Source: Sediminibacterium sp.
Lineage (GTDB): Bacteria; Bacteroidota; Bacteroidia; B-17B0; Aurantibacillaceae
DNA length: 64,000 nt
Reading direction: 5' to 3'
Assembly (NCBI GenBank): GCA_030054095.1
Contig: JASGCO010000012.1
Location: 1-64,000, forward strand
In this document: in pieces, positions 52,522 to 61,895 of the stretch
Layout of the letters: every line of letters begins with the position of its first letter
Position numbering within the stretch: the first letter of the stretch is position 1
Program-made: the position numbers and the translations under genes
The notes under the pieces: generated by a model
What the model was told of the DNA's origin: nothing
The model's input: the letters and a program-made list of their open reading frames with translations, nothing else
The model's database searches: none

Positions 52522-55500
52522 TTAACTAACGGTTAACGTAATAGCACTGACCGCAGAGGCTATATCATAATCCCTGGTATTTGGATTATACTCCAGATAA
52601 CGCATCGTAAACGCGTAACTACCCGTTGGCATATTCAGGCTGTTGGAATTCATTGTAACAAATACCGCGGAAATGTCTTTTGAATACACACATTTGAACA
52701 AACCGGAAGAACCTCCGTTAACACTTAACTCCACTACTTTTTTTGTATTGAGTACGCTAACCGGAATCTTAGGATCATTAAACGGTTCCGGATTACGAAT
52801 CAGGATTCCCAGCACCTGACCAGATACAGTATTTCTTACCACATTAAACTCTGTGGTATTCGGTGCTTCCTGGGCTGTCATTCGGAAACCACCATCCATT
52901 AAACGGTCGTAAAGGTGTATAAACTGTGTTTTTAACGCGTCCGGATCCGATCCATTCAACACCGATTGTGCGCGGGCTATATCGGCAGGATTGAGACTTA
53001 ATGGTATATCGTAAAACGCTTTTTCCTGATGTGTAATAATAGCCGGGTTAATTTTATCGTACTCTGTTAAAGTAATATAACTATTGATCTGCTCTTCAAA
53101 ATTGGCATAACGTGATGTTGCAAACACGTAGCGGTGTACTTCACGTTCAATATATGCTGGTGCAGAATGCTTCTTAAACCGCGCGTTAAAACGGGCCGCG
53201 TATGTTTTCAACGGAATCAGTTCAGGCACGTCAAACGTTGTGTTTAAGCCAAACTTGGTAATTTCAATATTGGTGGTACAGACCACCCCGTTCTCCAGAA
53301 AATTAATCAATGTATTTTCATCGGTGGTTACATAAGGGACATCGTTCTTTTCCCATTCCGCATCTACATAAAACACCGCTGGATTATCCGGATTATCGGC
53401 CGGGTCAATAATACTGGCCTGAAGGCTCGAGTCATAGCGTTCATTTCCGGCATACGTATTCCAGTCGGCATACATACCGTACACATACTCCTTAGTAAAG
53501 AACAAGAGTAATTTCGGATCCCTGTAAAACAATGGCTTGGCTAAGGTTAAACGGCCATCCGCATTCGGATAGGATTTTTCCATATCCACATAATGTTTCA
53601 GGTTTGCCAGTTTAAATTCTTCTTCCCGGTCAGCGGTCAGCAATGTCTGATAATCTGGCCGCAGTACCGTTGTATTCGATAAGTTAAGGTATTGATGGAA
53701 ATGGCCTAAAGGTCCGGCTGTTTTAAACGCCATAAAATACGCGTTGCTATATTCCGTTTGCAAGGCGCCATCCGCGGTTAAGCGATCGCGGGTATGCACA
53801 CGGATAGCAAATACTGATTGCGGACGCCAAACCGGTTGTATCAGTTTACTCATGGCTTCTGCCATTGCCTGACTGTTTTGTTGCACCACCGATAATGAAG
53901 GAATAGTCTGGTTATACTGATTATCCGCCTCTGACAAATAGCAGAAACGATAAACCAATACCCCGCATTTTTTGGTTTCGCAACGGGCTATCGGGTAACA
54001 AGCGTAACCATAAATCGTTTCCCGTATTTCTACTCCATTTACAATAAATAACCCGGTTCCTTTAAAGTGGTAAGTTAATCCTTCTTGTCCGGGTTGGGGA
54101 TCCGGATAAATATCAATCATTTTTACCAACGACCGTAAATCCAGCCCTATTGATCCACCCGGCACTTCAAGGTGAAACTGACATACCGATGGCACTTGTT
54201 GATCCGTCATATTCGTTAACACCGCATTGATAGAAGTAAAATCAGACGGGCGTTCCGTCAATCGCCAGGTGGTAAGTTTTGGATTATTACCCGATGGAAA
54301 TAATGGTGTATCGTAATACGTGGATTTATATTCCGGGAATTTTATCAATGGCACGGCATCTAGCGATAATAAGTGCTTAAGTTGGGCTAACGCAGAAATG
54401 AAGTCTGGTAACGATAGCGCCTCCTTACTTAATTCACCGCACTCAAAACCCTGACCGGCAACTGGAACACGTTTCTCTTCGGTTGACAGATCTATACTGG
54501 TTTCACCCTTCAGCGTAACAACTCCCTTACGGGTTACAGCGTCAATAAGGAAGTAATATCTGTCGTTGCTGGCAGATTTAGACGCATCCATCCGTAAATT
54601 ATCAAATTTAGTAATAGACGATACCGAAACCGTTGTTTCTGCTGCTTCGTCAGTTTCCAAGCGAATGTATTCTGATTGCTTATCAAAAGTAAACCGCATG
54701 TTAATGTCCTGACTGCTTACCTGTTCCGCTTCATAATACAGGGTTCCCTTTGGCTCAAAAAGGCCAATGGTTTTCAACTTGCTGAATTCAGTAGCGTAAG
54801 TTCCGGAGGTAATATTCAATTTACGGGTTTGTACAATGCGCTTCTGACGCGCCAGAGACTGCAATACCGCAATGAGCTTATCCGGATTTTTAGTAGGGAC
54901 TGTTGTGCCGTTAGAATCGCCTTTTTTACACAAGCGTAAAATCACGCAGGATTTACCTTTAAACGTGATCACTCGTTTTACCCCATGTACCAGTACTTCG
55001 GCGGACACTATAAAATCGGTTACCTGTTGCGCGCTAACCGTCTGGTCCACCTGAAGATTAAAGAAACGAAGAATGCGGTGCTGAGAAAAATCAAGCACTT
55101 CATCCGGAATCAACGTAAATTCACAACGCCATTTTGGTTTTTTAGAAGTTACCACCACGTACACCGATCCATCTTTATTGAAACGGCTTTGCAGGTACAC
55201 TGGTCGTGTTGGTGGCACATCCCATAACGTACCAGGCGCAAGGTATACCGCGTAATGAGGTGCCATTGCACGGTTGGTGATATCTATTAAACGGGCGTTT
55301 CCTAAACGGTTTGTTGAAATGAGCGTATTCAGAAATTCTTCCAGCCGCACCACACGTTCCTCAAAGGTAATGCAGGAAGTGGTTTTAGGACAAGGACCAG
55401 CTTTAATAACAATTTTATCAATAGCCACTGTTGCATTTTGATACTCAACAGGATTCACCAATTGCGCGGCTGTTTTAGAAACAACATGAACTAACTGCCA

Positions 55501-58500
55501 TCCGTACACCGGCATAGAACTGGCATCAAAACCAGTTTGTACACGTTTATAGTACGTAATAACCACATTGGCAGCAGTAGCTTGTAACAACAATGAGGTA
55601 TATGCTACCGGTTCAGGCGGATAAATTTCGAGTGAGTCGCCAGACACCACTCTAAGGGCACTATTCAGTGATCCAAAACTTTGCATGATGATCTGTCCAT
55701 CGCTTCCGATTAAACGGAACAGCACTCCATTCAGCATTAAACTTTGGTTAGCCGGAACGTAAAGATCATCTTTGGTTCCCGGACGCGGACGGCCTAACTG
55801 CGCTACCTCCACGCATGTTTTTTGTCGTGGCGGCTCTGTACAAAAAATAGTTTCTGAGGTAATTTGTAACTCTTCCGGAATAAAGGGCACCCCTTGCGTC
55901 ATATACGACAAAGGATTTGTGGCCATTACCCGTAGTACATTGTATTTATTAACGGTTCGGGTCTGCCACGATCCGAACTTCAGGTTCTGCCCATCTACGT
56001 ATTGATCGAAGGTGGCATACGGCGAAATATCCAGATTAGGTAAATCCGCTAAAGGCGTCATGGCCTTATAGGGATTATAATCGTTCCAACTGTTTGTTTG
56101 CGGATTCCATATTTTCAACTCTACTTTATCCACAAAAAACTCATGTTTCACCTGTTTGGATTTACCCTTTTGTGGCGGTATCATTGCGGTGTATTCAAAA
56201 CCCGACGTAATACCATTAAATTTAGATAAGGATGGATCCGCGCCAGTGGCATGCATTCCTTGTTTAAATTCAATATCAATAAAGGAATCCATTGGCACGG
56301 TATAGTTTTCCATATTGGCACTACCGATAGCGGACAATGCCGGATTGGCACTTCCTGTACCTGCCAGTTTTTGTATGTAAAGCGGGAACGCTTCTTTGGT
56401 GTGCGCGTTAATGGCTTTAGCCACATTGGCCAATACAGTATCCACAACCGGTACTTCACTGAGATCAAGCTGATTGCTAAAGGTCCAGCTGAATTCAATT
56501 TTGAAGTTGAATTTCTTCCAGAGTATTCTGAAACTCACCCTGATGAATCCGGAAATAATAAATGGTTTCGGTGCTTCGGCGGCAAGTCCCGCATCGGCAC
56601 TCAAGCCAAAGCCAACGCCAAACACTTTAATTTCGATGGACGCGCCCAATTGAATAGAGCCACCAACCTGAAGGGGTTTAAAACTGATCTTACCACGAAT
56701 GTCCATGTAAGCCTGAAGTTTCACTTTTACAACCCCCACAAATGTTTTGTTAAAGTTGTAAGAAGCACCCGCTCCGGTGTAAATACCCTGACTGGAAATC
56801 ATCAGGAAGAAATAGCAATCGAACAGATCGAAAATTCGTGCCCGTATGCGCCGGTCTTCCGGTAGTTCGCGCCCCAGATTGAGATACCAGTTAAAACTAT
56901 TCCCCCAGAAGAACGCTAACTCCAATACGCCAGTTACTTTTACGATTTTACCCAGATTAGATCCAGAGGCTGGCATGTTGTAATTGACACCCAGCGCGGC
57001 TTCTACGGAAGTGGAGCTTATGGCGATTAACGCGAAGAACGGCGGGTCATTCGGGTCATTTAAACCGATACGTTCGCTAAGGATGGCGGCTTGCCCCTGT
57101 AACAGGAACACATCCGGCAACGACAGCATAAAGAAGAGCTTGGCCGAAAAGGTCCGTCCGCCATCGGGAACCGTACACAACGACACCCCTGCTCCAATGG
57201 ACGTTCCTTCGCGCTGCTCCATTTTATGAATGAAAATACCTTCTTTATTATCTGGCGCTACTTTCTTTTTATAATACTGCCACCACTCCGCGTCAGCTGG
57301 TAACCCCACATATTCGCGGCTGGCCACATACCGTAACCCAAACAAGCCGCGGAAGCCATAAATACCTAAGCCTGTTGAGCCCAGCGGCAATGCGGTAGGT
57401 AATTCCAAACCTATGTCAATAATAAATGATGGCACACTTGGATTATAGCGCATGGCCGCGCTGCCCGCGATTTTAAGTTTAGGCAGGGTTAATTCGATGC
57501 CCCCCGCATACTCCGTTCCTGCCGAAGATCCGGAACCTGATCCATTTTCAGGAGATTTCATGGCCAGATACCCCTTCATAATGACTGCCGCCGTTTCGGG
57601 AGTGGCTGTTCCGGGAATCATCAAATCTATGGCGATGCTTTGAATACGGACAAAAAAGTCCAAAGGTTTACCCGGACCATTATCTACCGTAAAATAAAAC
57701 TTAATACCGTCTCCTCGCGCATCCACTCCACCCGGCTTAATGCTTATGCCACCATCGAATCCAAAGAATTTGTATTTTCTTAAAATGCCATTGTGTTCCT
57801 GTTCATGAGATCCGAAGTGAATGGCGGTGATAGATAGCGCTACCGGTCCCAATTTCATGGTTAATGGTTTGCGTAACTCTATTCCCCCTCCTTCAAATTC
57901 AAAACTACCATCCTCCCATATCAGGAGTTTTTGTATCTCTATATCTTTAGGTAAATTATCTTTTATAAATCCACCGTTCGCGTTTCCGCTTTGATCTGCA
58001 AAATCAATGGTACCGGAAACAGCCACATACATTTTATTGTTTTTGCGGCCTAAGGTTAAACTCTTAATGTTAACGTTTAAGATATCCGGAATTTTAATTA
58101 ATGAGATCCCTTGTTCTTCGGAAGCGGTAACACTAAACGCTCCATCCTGACCTATCCAGACTTTTATATTAATTTCCGCGTCATTACCCGATGCGTCTTT
58201 AAATCCGGGAATGATTAGTGTTCCTTTAATGTTAGAGGAAGTTACTGTGTTCTGTCTAAAGGTGATGTCAAACGCATCAAGACTTACTGAAAATTTATCG
58301 CCAAAATTAGCTTTGATTAAAGGAGAAGGATGACCTGCCGTTTTGGCTTCCATTCCTACTGTTCCGGAAACGCCACCAGTTCCTACTAAAAAATTGCGTA
58401 CTTTAATTTGTGCGGTAGAAGCACCATCATCGTGATTCCATGAAGCGGGTAAAAATATATTTCCTTCGGTAATATAAACACCAATAAAATCAACAGGCCG

Positions 58501-59661
58501 GCCATCAGCAGTGGCTTCCGGAATATTACTTTTGCGACTGAGGTCGAGTTTAATACCAAGAAACTCCAGGTCTAACTGGGTATTTGCCAGACGGCAACGC
58601 GGCAGGCTTAATGAACTGCTATCGAAATCAATTTCGAAACCTTTGCGACTGTCGAAGCGCATAGGACCGGACGTAAAGCGCACATCAGCTTTGATCGTTT
58701 CGTCGGATTCTACATCCCATACCCCCGGAGAAGTTTCGGTCATAGGGAGCAACACACTTCTTGGAAACTCAAGGGCCATGGCAATGCCATTCAATTGAAA
58801 GAAGAACTGAGGTATTAGAAGGGCTTTTACATCTTCGATGGTGATGTCGGAAAGCCATTTTTGGAAAAGCTTAACCAGTTTGTCAATTTTTGTATCAAAG
58901 TCTGAAAAACCTGAAAGAACTGCATTGATAATATCTCCAAAGAAACTAATCTGGATATTGTAAGTTTGATCGAGTGTTTCAACGGCGGCTTGAATTTGTT
59001 CAACCGCATCATTAATAACGGTATTGTTTTCGTAATTTTCGAGTATGCTGGCTATAGAAAACGTGTTGCTGGCATTGAGTTCTATTTCGATTTGATCTCT
59101 TAGGATGGTAATGTTATCGGTGATTGTTTGAATTTCGGCGGCTACTCCCGGATTGCCATTATTGTAATTGTTAATGGTTCCGGAAATGGTATTGAGAAAC
59201 CCGATAAAAGCGCCATCCCCATCACTTAAAAAGACTTCAACAATTTGATTTAAAAAGTCCTGACGGTCTTTGATTTCCGTTAGTTCAATAAAGACATCAA
59301 TGAACGCTTCAGGAGCATAAGAAAAACCCTGCTGCTTAAAATTCTTGATGTATTTATTAATGGGCCATTCCCATTTAAACAAAATGGGAAACTCAGACAT
59401 ATTTGTTTCGTTCCCTTTAAAAAAAACCAGATTAAAATCGGCGAAAAGCGGTAATCTAAGCGCTTTGGTTAATAACGTTAAACTATACAATTTACTGTCT
59501 CCCGAAGGGGAGGCGGTAATTACTAAATCTTTATAATAGATACGACCCAGTAAAAAGTCAATGCCTTGTTGCGCGGCATCTTCCAAAGCAGTAAAATCGC
59601 CGGGGATGGCACTGGCATCCACTAAATCGGAAACGGGGGGGTAGAATTTTTGTATTGGCAT
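52522..59661 (-). CDS. Giant protein of unknown function (2,379 aa), extended beta architecture
   Basis: No leader is visible (MPIQKFYPPVSDLVDASAIP). Residues ~150-290 are helical. From ~300 to ~1050 the sequence is a long run of amphipathic beta strands with many glycines (KSLTLGRKNNKMYVAVSG, ITAIHFGSHEQEHNG, GLGIYGFRGLFGLRYV, GASIEIKVFGVGFGLSADAG), as in an extended beta-solenoid or lipid-groove fold. The second half is mixed and Cys-containing (IFCTEPPRQKTCVEVAQLG, AGPCPKTTSC, KSCVILRLCKK). It ends in a beta domain (GSYAFTMRYLEYNPNTRDYD). I recall distant likeness to DUF6603-type giants but cannot confirm it. It lies between a 126-aa protein gene and the 1,663-aa protein gene. Confidence 0.8.
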   Translation of the reverse strand: MPIQKFYPPVSDLVDASAIPGDFTALEDAAQQGIDFLLGRIYYKDLVITASPSGDSKLYSLTLLTKALRLPLFADFNLVFFKGNETNMSEFPILFKWEWPINKYIKNFKQQGFSYAPEAFIDVFIELTEIKDRQDFLNQIVEVFLSDGDGAFIGFLNTISGTINNYNNGNPGVAAEIQTITDNITILRDQIEIELNASNTFSIASILENYENNTVINDAVEQIQAAVETLDQTYNIQISFFGDIINAVLSGFSDFDTKIDKLVKLFQKWLSDITIEDVKALLIPQFFFQLNGIAMALEFPRSVLLPMTETSPGVWDVESDETIKADVRFTSGPMRFDSRKGFEIDFDSSSLSLPRCRLANTQLDLEFLGIKLDLSRKSNIPEATADGRPVDFIGVYITEGNIFLPASWNHDDGASTAQIKVRNFLVGTGGVSGTVGMEAKTAGHPSPLIKANFGDKFSVSLDAFDITFRQNTVTSSNIKGTLIIPGFKDASGNDAEINIKVWIGQDGAFSVTASEEQGISLIKIPDILNVNIKSLTLGRKNNKMYVAVSGTIDFADQSGNANGGFIKDNLPKDIEIQKLLIWEDGSFEFEGGGIELRKPLTMKLGPVALSITAIHFGSHEQEHNGILRKYKFFGFDGGISIKPGGVDARGDGIKFYFTVDNGPGKPLDFFVRIQSIAIDLMIPGTATPETAAVIMKGYLAMKSPENGSGSGSSAGTEYAGGIELTLPKLKIAGSAAMRYNPSVPSFIIDIGLELPTALPLGSTGLGIYGFRGLFGLRYVASREYVGLPADAEWWQYYKKKVAPDNKEGIFIHKMEQREGTSIGAGVSLCTVPDGGRTFSAKLFFMLSLPDVFLLQGQAAILSERIGLNDPNDPPFFALIAISSTSVEAALGVNYNMPASGSNLGKIVKVTGVLELAFFWGNSFNWYLNLGRELPEDRRIRARIFDLFDCYFFLMISSQGIYTGAGASYNFNKTFVGVVKVKLQAYMDIRGKISFKPLQVGGSIQLGASIEIKVFGVGFGLSADAGLAAEAPKPFIISGFIRVSFRILWKKFNFKIEFSWTFSNQLDLSEVPVVDTVLANVAKAINAHTKEAFPLYIQKLAGTGSANPALSAIGSANMENYTVPMDSFIDIEFKQGMHATGADPSLSKFNGITSGFEYTAMIPPQKGKSKQVKHEFFVDKVELKIWNPQTNSWNDYNPYKAMTPLADLPNLDISPYATFDQYVDGQNLKFGSWQTRTVNKYNVLRVMATNPLSYMTQGVPFIPEELQITSETIFCTEPPRQKTCVEVAQLGRPRPGTKDDLYVPANQSLMLNGVLFRLIGSDGQIIMQSFGSLNSALRVVSGDSLEIYPPEPVAYTSLLLQATAANVVITYYKRVQTGFDASSMPVYGWQLVHVVSKTAAQLVNPVEYQNATVAIDKIVIKAGPCPKTTSCITFEERVVRLEEFLNTLISTNRLGNARLIDITNRAMAPHYAVYLAPGTLWDVPPTRPVYLQSRFNKDGSVYVVVTSKKPKWRCEFTLIPDEVLDFSQHRILRFFNLQVDQTVSAQQVTDFIVSAEVLVHGVKRVITFKGKSCVILRLCKKGDSNGTTVPTKNPDKLIAVLQSLARQKRIVQTRKLNITSGTYATEFSKLKTIGLFEPKGTLYYEAEQVSSQDINMRFTFDKQSEYIRLETDEAAETTVSVSSITKFDNLRMDASKSASNDRYYFLIDAVTRKGVVTLKGETSIDLSTEEKRVPVAGQGFECGELSKEALSLPDFISALAQLKHLLSLDAVPLIKFPEYKSTYYDTPLFPSGNNPKLTTWRLTERPSDFTSINAVLTNMTDQQVPSVCQFHLEVPGGSIGLDLRSLVKMIDIYPDPQPGQEGLTYHFKGTGLFIVNGVEIRETIYGYACYPIARCETKKCGVLVYRFCYLSEADNQYNQTIPSLSVVQQNSQAMAEAMSKLIQPVWRPQSVFAIRVHTRDRLTADGALQTEYSNAYFMAFKTAGPLGHFHQYLNLSNTTVLRPDYQTLLTADREEEFKLANLKHYVDMEKSYPNADGRLTLAKPLFYRDPKLLLFFTKEYVYGMYADWNTYAGNERYDSSLQASIIDPADNPDNPAVFYVDAEWEKNDVPYVTTDENTLINFLENGVVCTTNIEITKFGLNTTFDVPELIPLKTYAARFNARFKKHSAPAYIEREVHRYVFATSRYANFEEQINSYITLTEYDKINPAIITHQEKAFYDIPLSLNPADIARAQSVLNGSDPDALKTQFIHLYDRLMDGGFRMTAQEAPNTTEFNVVRNTVSGQVLGILIRNPEPFNDPKIPVSVLNTKKVVELSVNGGSSGLFKCVYSKDISAVFVTMNSNSLNMPTGSYAFTMRYLEYNPNTRDYDIASAVSAITLTVS

Positions 59662-59672
59662 AATGGTTAATG

Positions 59673-60053
59673 CTAAAAGGTGGCTATAATGGCGTTAGTA
59701 AGTATGGTGTGAGGAACAGATGTCATAAATGGCAATAAGGTTATGGGACTTGTGACATCAACGGAGGATACTATTGTTCCATATTCTGAACCATATCCAA
59801 ATTCGAGTGTAGATGTTGCTGAATAGCCTGTAAAAGCATCGGTTGCAAAAAATGATTCAATTTCTAATTGATTACCGGATATATTTACCCAAAAAGCATT
59901 AGCAATGCTTGTGCCATTGGTTATTCTCAATACCGGAGGTAATGCCCGATGCGGGAATCTGCCGGAAGAAGAGATGAGTTTCACGCGAATCATCTTGTAT
60001 AATATGCCATTGAATTCTTCAAGGACTTCTGAAACCTGTGCAGTATAGCTCAT
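59673..60053 (-). CDS. Hypothetical 126-aa beta-rich protein
   Basis: A small soluble protein without leader (MSYTAQVSEVLEEFNGILYK). Short beta segments follow (IRVKLISSSGRFPHRALPPVLRIT, NAFWVNISGNQLEIESFFATD in pieces), ending in PHTILTNAIIATF. No family is recognised. It is encoded 11 bases upstream of the 2,379-aa gene and 3 bases after the WG-repeat gene, so it is part of the same operon and could be a chaperone, adaptor or structural partner of the giant protein. Confidence 0.7.
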   Translation of the reverse strand: MSYTAQVSEVLEEFNGILYKMIRVKLISSSGRFPHRALPPVLRITNGTSIANAFWVNISGNQLEIESFFATDAFTGYSATSTLEFGYGSEYGTIVSSVDVTSPITLLPFMTSVPHTILTNAIIATF

Positions 60054-60056
60054 GTG

Positions 60057-61895
60057 TTAATCCGTTAATGGTTTACCTGTTTTATCTATTAGTTGCGATT
60101 TATAGTTGACGATGGTCTCCAAACAACCCGAAGGCAACTCGGAGAGGTTGTCGTAAATTAATGGTATAAGCAGTTTTCCTGTTAAATCAGCAAAACCAAA
60201 TTTTTTGTTCTTACAAAGTATCATGCCTGAGTGGCAGATGGTTATATTATCATATTCTGTGTTAATAATGAGTTCGTCATCTAATGTTTTAACGCCAATT
60301 TTGGAAGTTGTTTCATCTTTTATTATTCTTAAGTGTGACGAGTATGTTTTTAACTCAAGTTGTTTTAGAATAGATGTGGCTGTTACTTTTTCACCTTGTT
60401 TAGTCAAAAAAAGTTTGTTGTTATAAAAAAACAACTGTTCAATTAAGAGATGAATGGCCTTTAACTCTTCATTAGTTTTTAAAACGGCTTGTTGTACATT
60501 CGCTTGTAATTCGGGTTCGGAAGTATAATTAAAAAGCACTTGCTTTTGATCAAAAACACTTTGTTTTGTAAAAATCAGATAATCATTATAAGAAACGGCA
60601 GTACTATTTTGAATATGTGCCTGGATGGGATCTTTGTCATTATTTTTAACTGCTTCAAAACTAAATTTTATTCCTAAACCCGTAGTTGCACTTAATTTTT
60701 TAATAGCATGATAATCGAAAGCAAGTATTTGTTGACCGGTTTTAACATTGATACACCCCCAATTATTAATTTGGGAGTTAAGTTCTGTTCCTAGCGTCTT
60801 AAGTATTTTATTTAATGAAGCAGTATAAGGCAATACGGCAAATACATCTCCTGTAATATGTTGTATAGCAGAATAGTCTGCTTTTAGTATGACGGTTTGA
60901 GATATATCTAAAATACCTAGCTTTTCATTGGCTTTGAATAAAAAATAATTTTCGTTCAACACTTCTAAGTAATCATAGCGGAAAGGTAAAATGGTTTCAC
61001 CTTTTGTATTAATGATGCCCCATTTATTGTTTTGCATGACTGCGGCTTTACCGTGTTTAAAAAGCTGTGCCTGATTATAGTTGGCAGGTATAAGCTCTTT
61101 TCCTTCGGTATTTATGTAACCCAGTTTCAATACTCCATTTACATTTTTTGGTAAAATGGCCGAACCTTCGCTGAAAAAAAAGGGGAGTTCAATAGGCACT
61201 TTTGTTAAAGTTTCTGACAGATAATCCGCTCGTTTTATATTTTCTGTTTTATCGCTTTCTGAATAACTTAACCAAGGATCCATATTCACGACAAATGGAT
61301 GATTTTTTTCTAAACCATTAAACGATTTATAATCTATTTTAAGTAAGGGTTCTCCTTTTCCAGAGAGAAGGGTATGCCCTACAGTGGTGGTGGCAAGGTA
61401 TTGATTGTTGATTTTCCGGAAGACCGTTTTTTCAGGAGTAGCAATTATCTGACCCTTTTTATTGATAAGACCTTCGCTGTGGTGACCATTTTCCTTTTTG
61501 TAAAACCAAGTAATATCTGAGTCTTCAAAATCAAAAATAAAGTGGAATGTTGGCGCTACAATTTCTTGTCCTTTGGAATTGACAAAACCATATTGATTGT
61601 TTTTGCTAACTATAGCAATACCATTGTAAAACTTAAAAATACGATCGTATTTGGGTTCAATGATTATTTTTCCTTTTTGATTCATTAACCCTATGAGTCC
61701 ATTTTTAGAAATATGCGCAATAGAATCAGTAAACGTGCCTGTCCAATAGCTTTTATCTATTGAATCAAACGTTTGTGTTTGCGGATGATATGTGCCTTCT
61801 ATTTTTTGCATGGTTTTTAATTTGCAGCTAGTGGAGAAAAACAGTAGCCAGCAGTAACAAATTGCTATTACTTTATTAATTTGTAAATTCCACAT
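60057..61895 (-). CDS. WG-repeat lipoprotein
   Basis: A ~612-residue lipoprotein: the leader ending LLFFSTSC has a lipobox Cys. At least ten WG-type repeats follow (GLMNQKGKIIIEPKYDRI, YGFVNSKGQEIVAPTFHF, EGLINKKGQIIATP, LGYINTEGKELIPANYNQ, WGIINTKGETILPFRYDY, FGFADLTGKLLIPLIYDN). WG repeats form surface or periplasmic beta structures whose function is unknown. I chose the ATG at 61895, two codons inside a TTG. Its start overlaps the upstream hydrolase gene by 20 bases, so they are translationally linked. Confidence 0.82.
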   Translation of the reverse strand: MWNLQINKVIAICYCWLLFFSTSCKLKTMQKIEGTYHPQTQTFDSIDKSYWTGTFTDSIAHISKNGLIGLMNQKGKIIIEPKYDRIFKFYNGIAIVSKNNQYGFVNSKGQEIVAPTFHFIFDFEDSDITWFYKKENGHHSEGLINKKGQIIATPEKTVFRKINNQYLATTTVGHTLLSGKGEPLLKIDYKSFNGLEKNHPFVVNMDPWLSYSESDKTENIKRADYLSETLTKVPIELPFFFSEGSAILPKNVNGVLKLGYINTEGKELIPANYNQAQLFKHGKAAVMQNNKWGIINTKGETILPFRYDYLEVLNENYFLFKANEKLGILDISQTVILKADYSAIQHITGDVFAVLPYTASLNKILKTLGTELNSQINNWGCINVKTGQQILAFDYHAIKKLSATTGLGIKFSFEAVKNNDKDPIQAHIQNSTAVSYNDYLIFTKQSVFDQKQVLFNYTSEPELQANVQQAVLKTNEELKAIHLLIEQLFFYNNKLFLTKQGEKVTATSILKQLELKTYSSHLRIIKDETTSKIGVKTLDDELIINTEYDNITICHSGMILCKNKKFGFADLTGKLLIPLIYDNLSELPSGCLETIVNYKSQLIDKTGKPLTD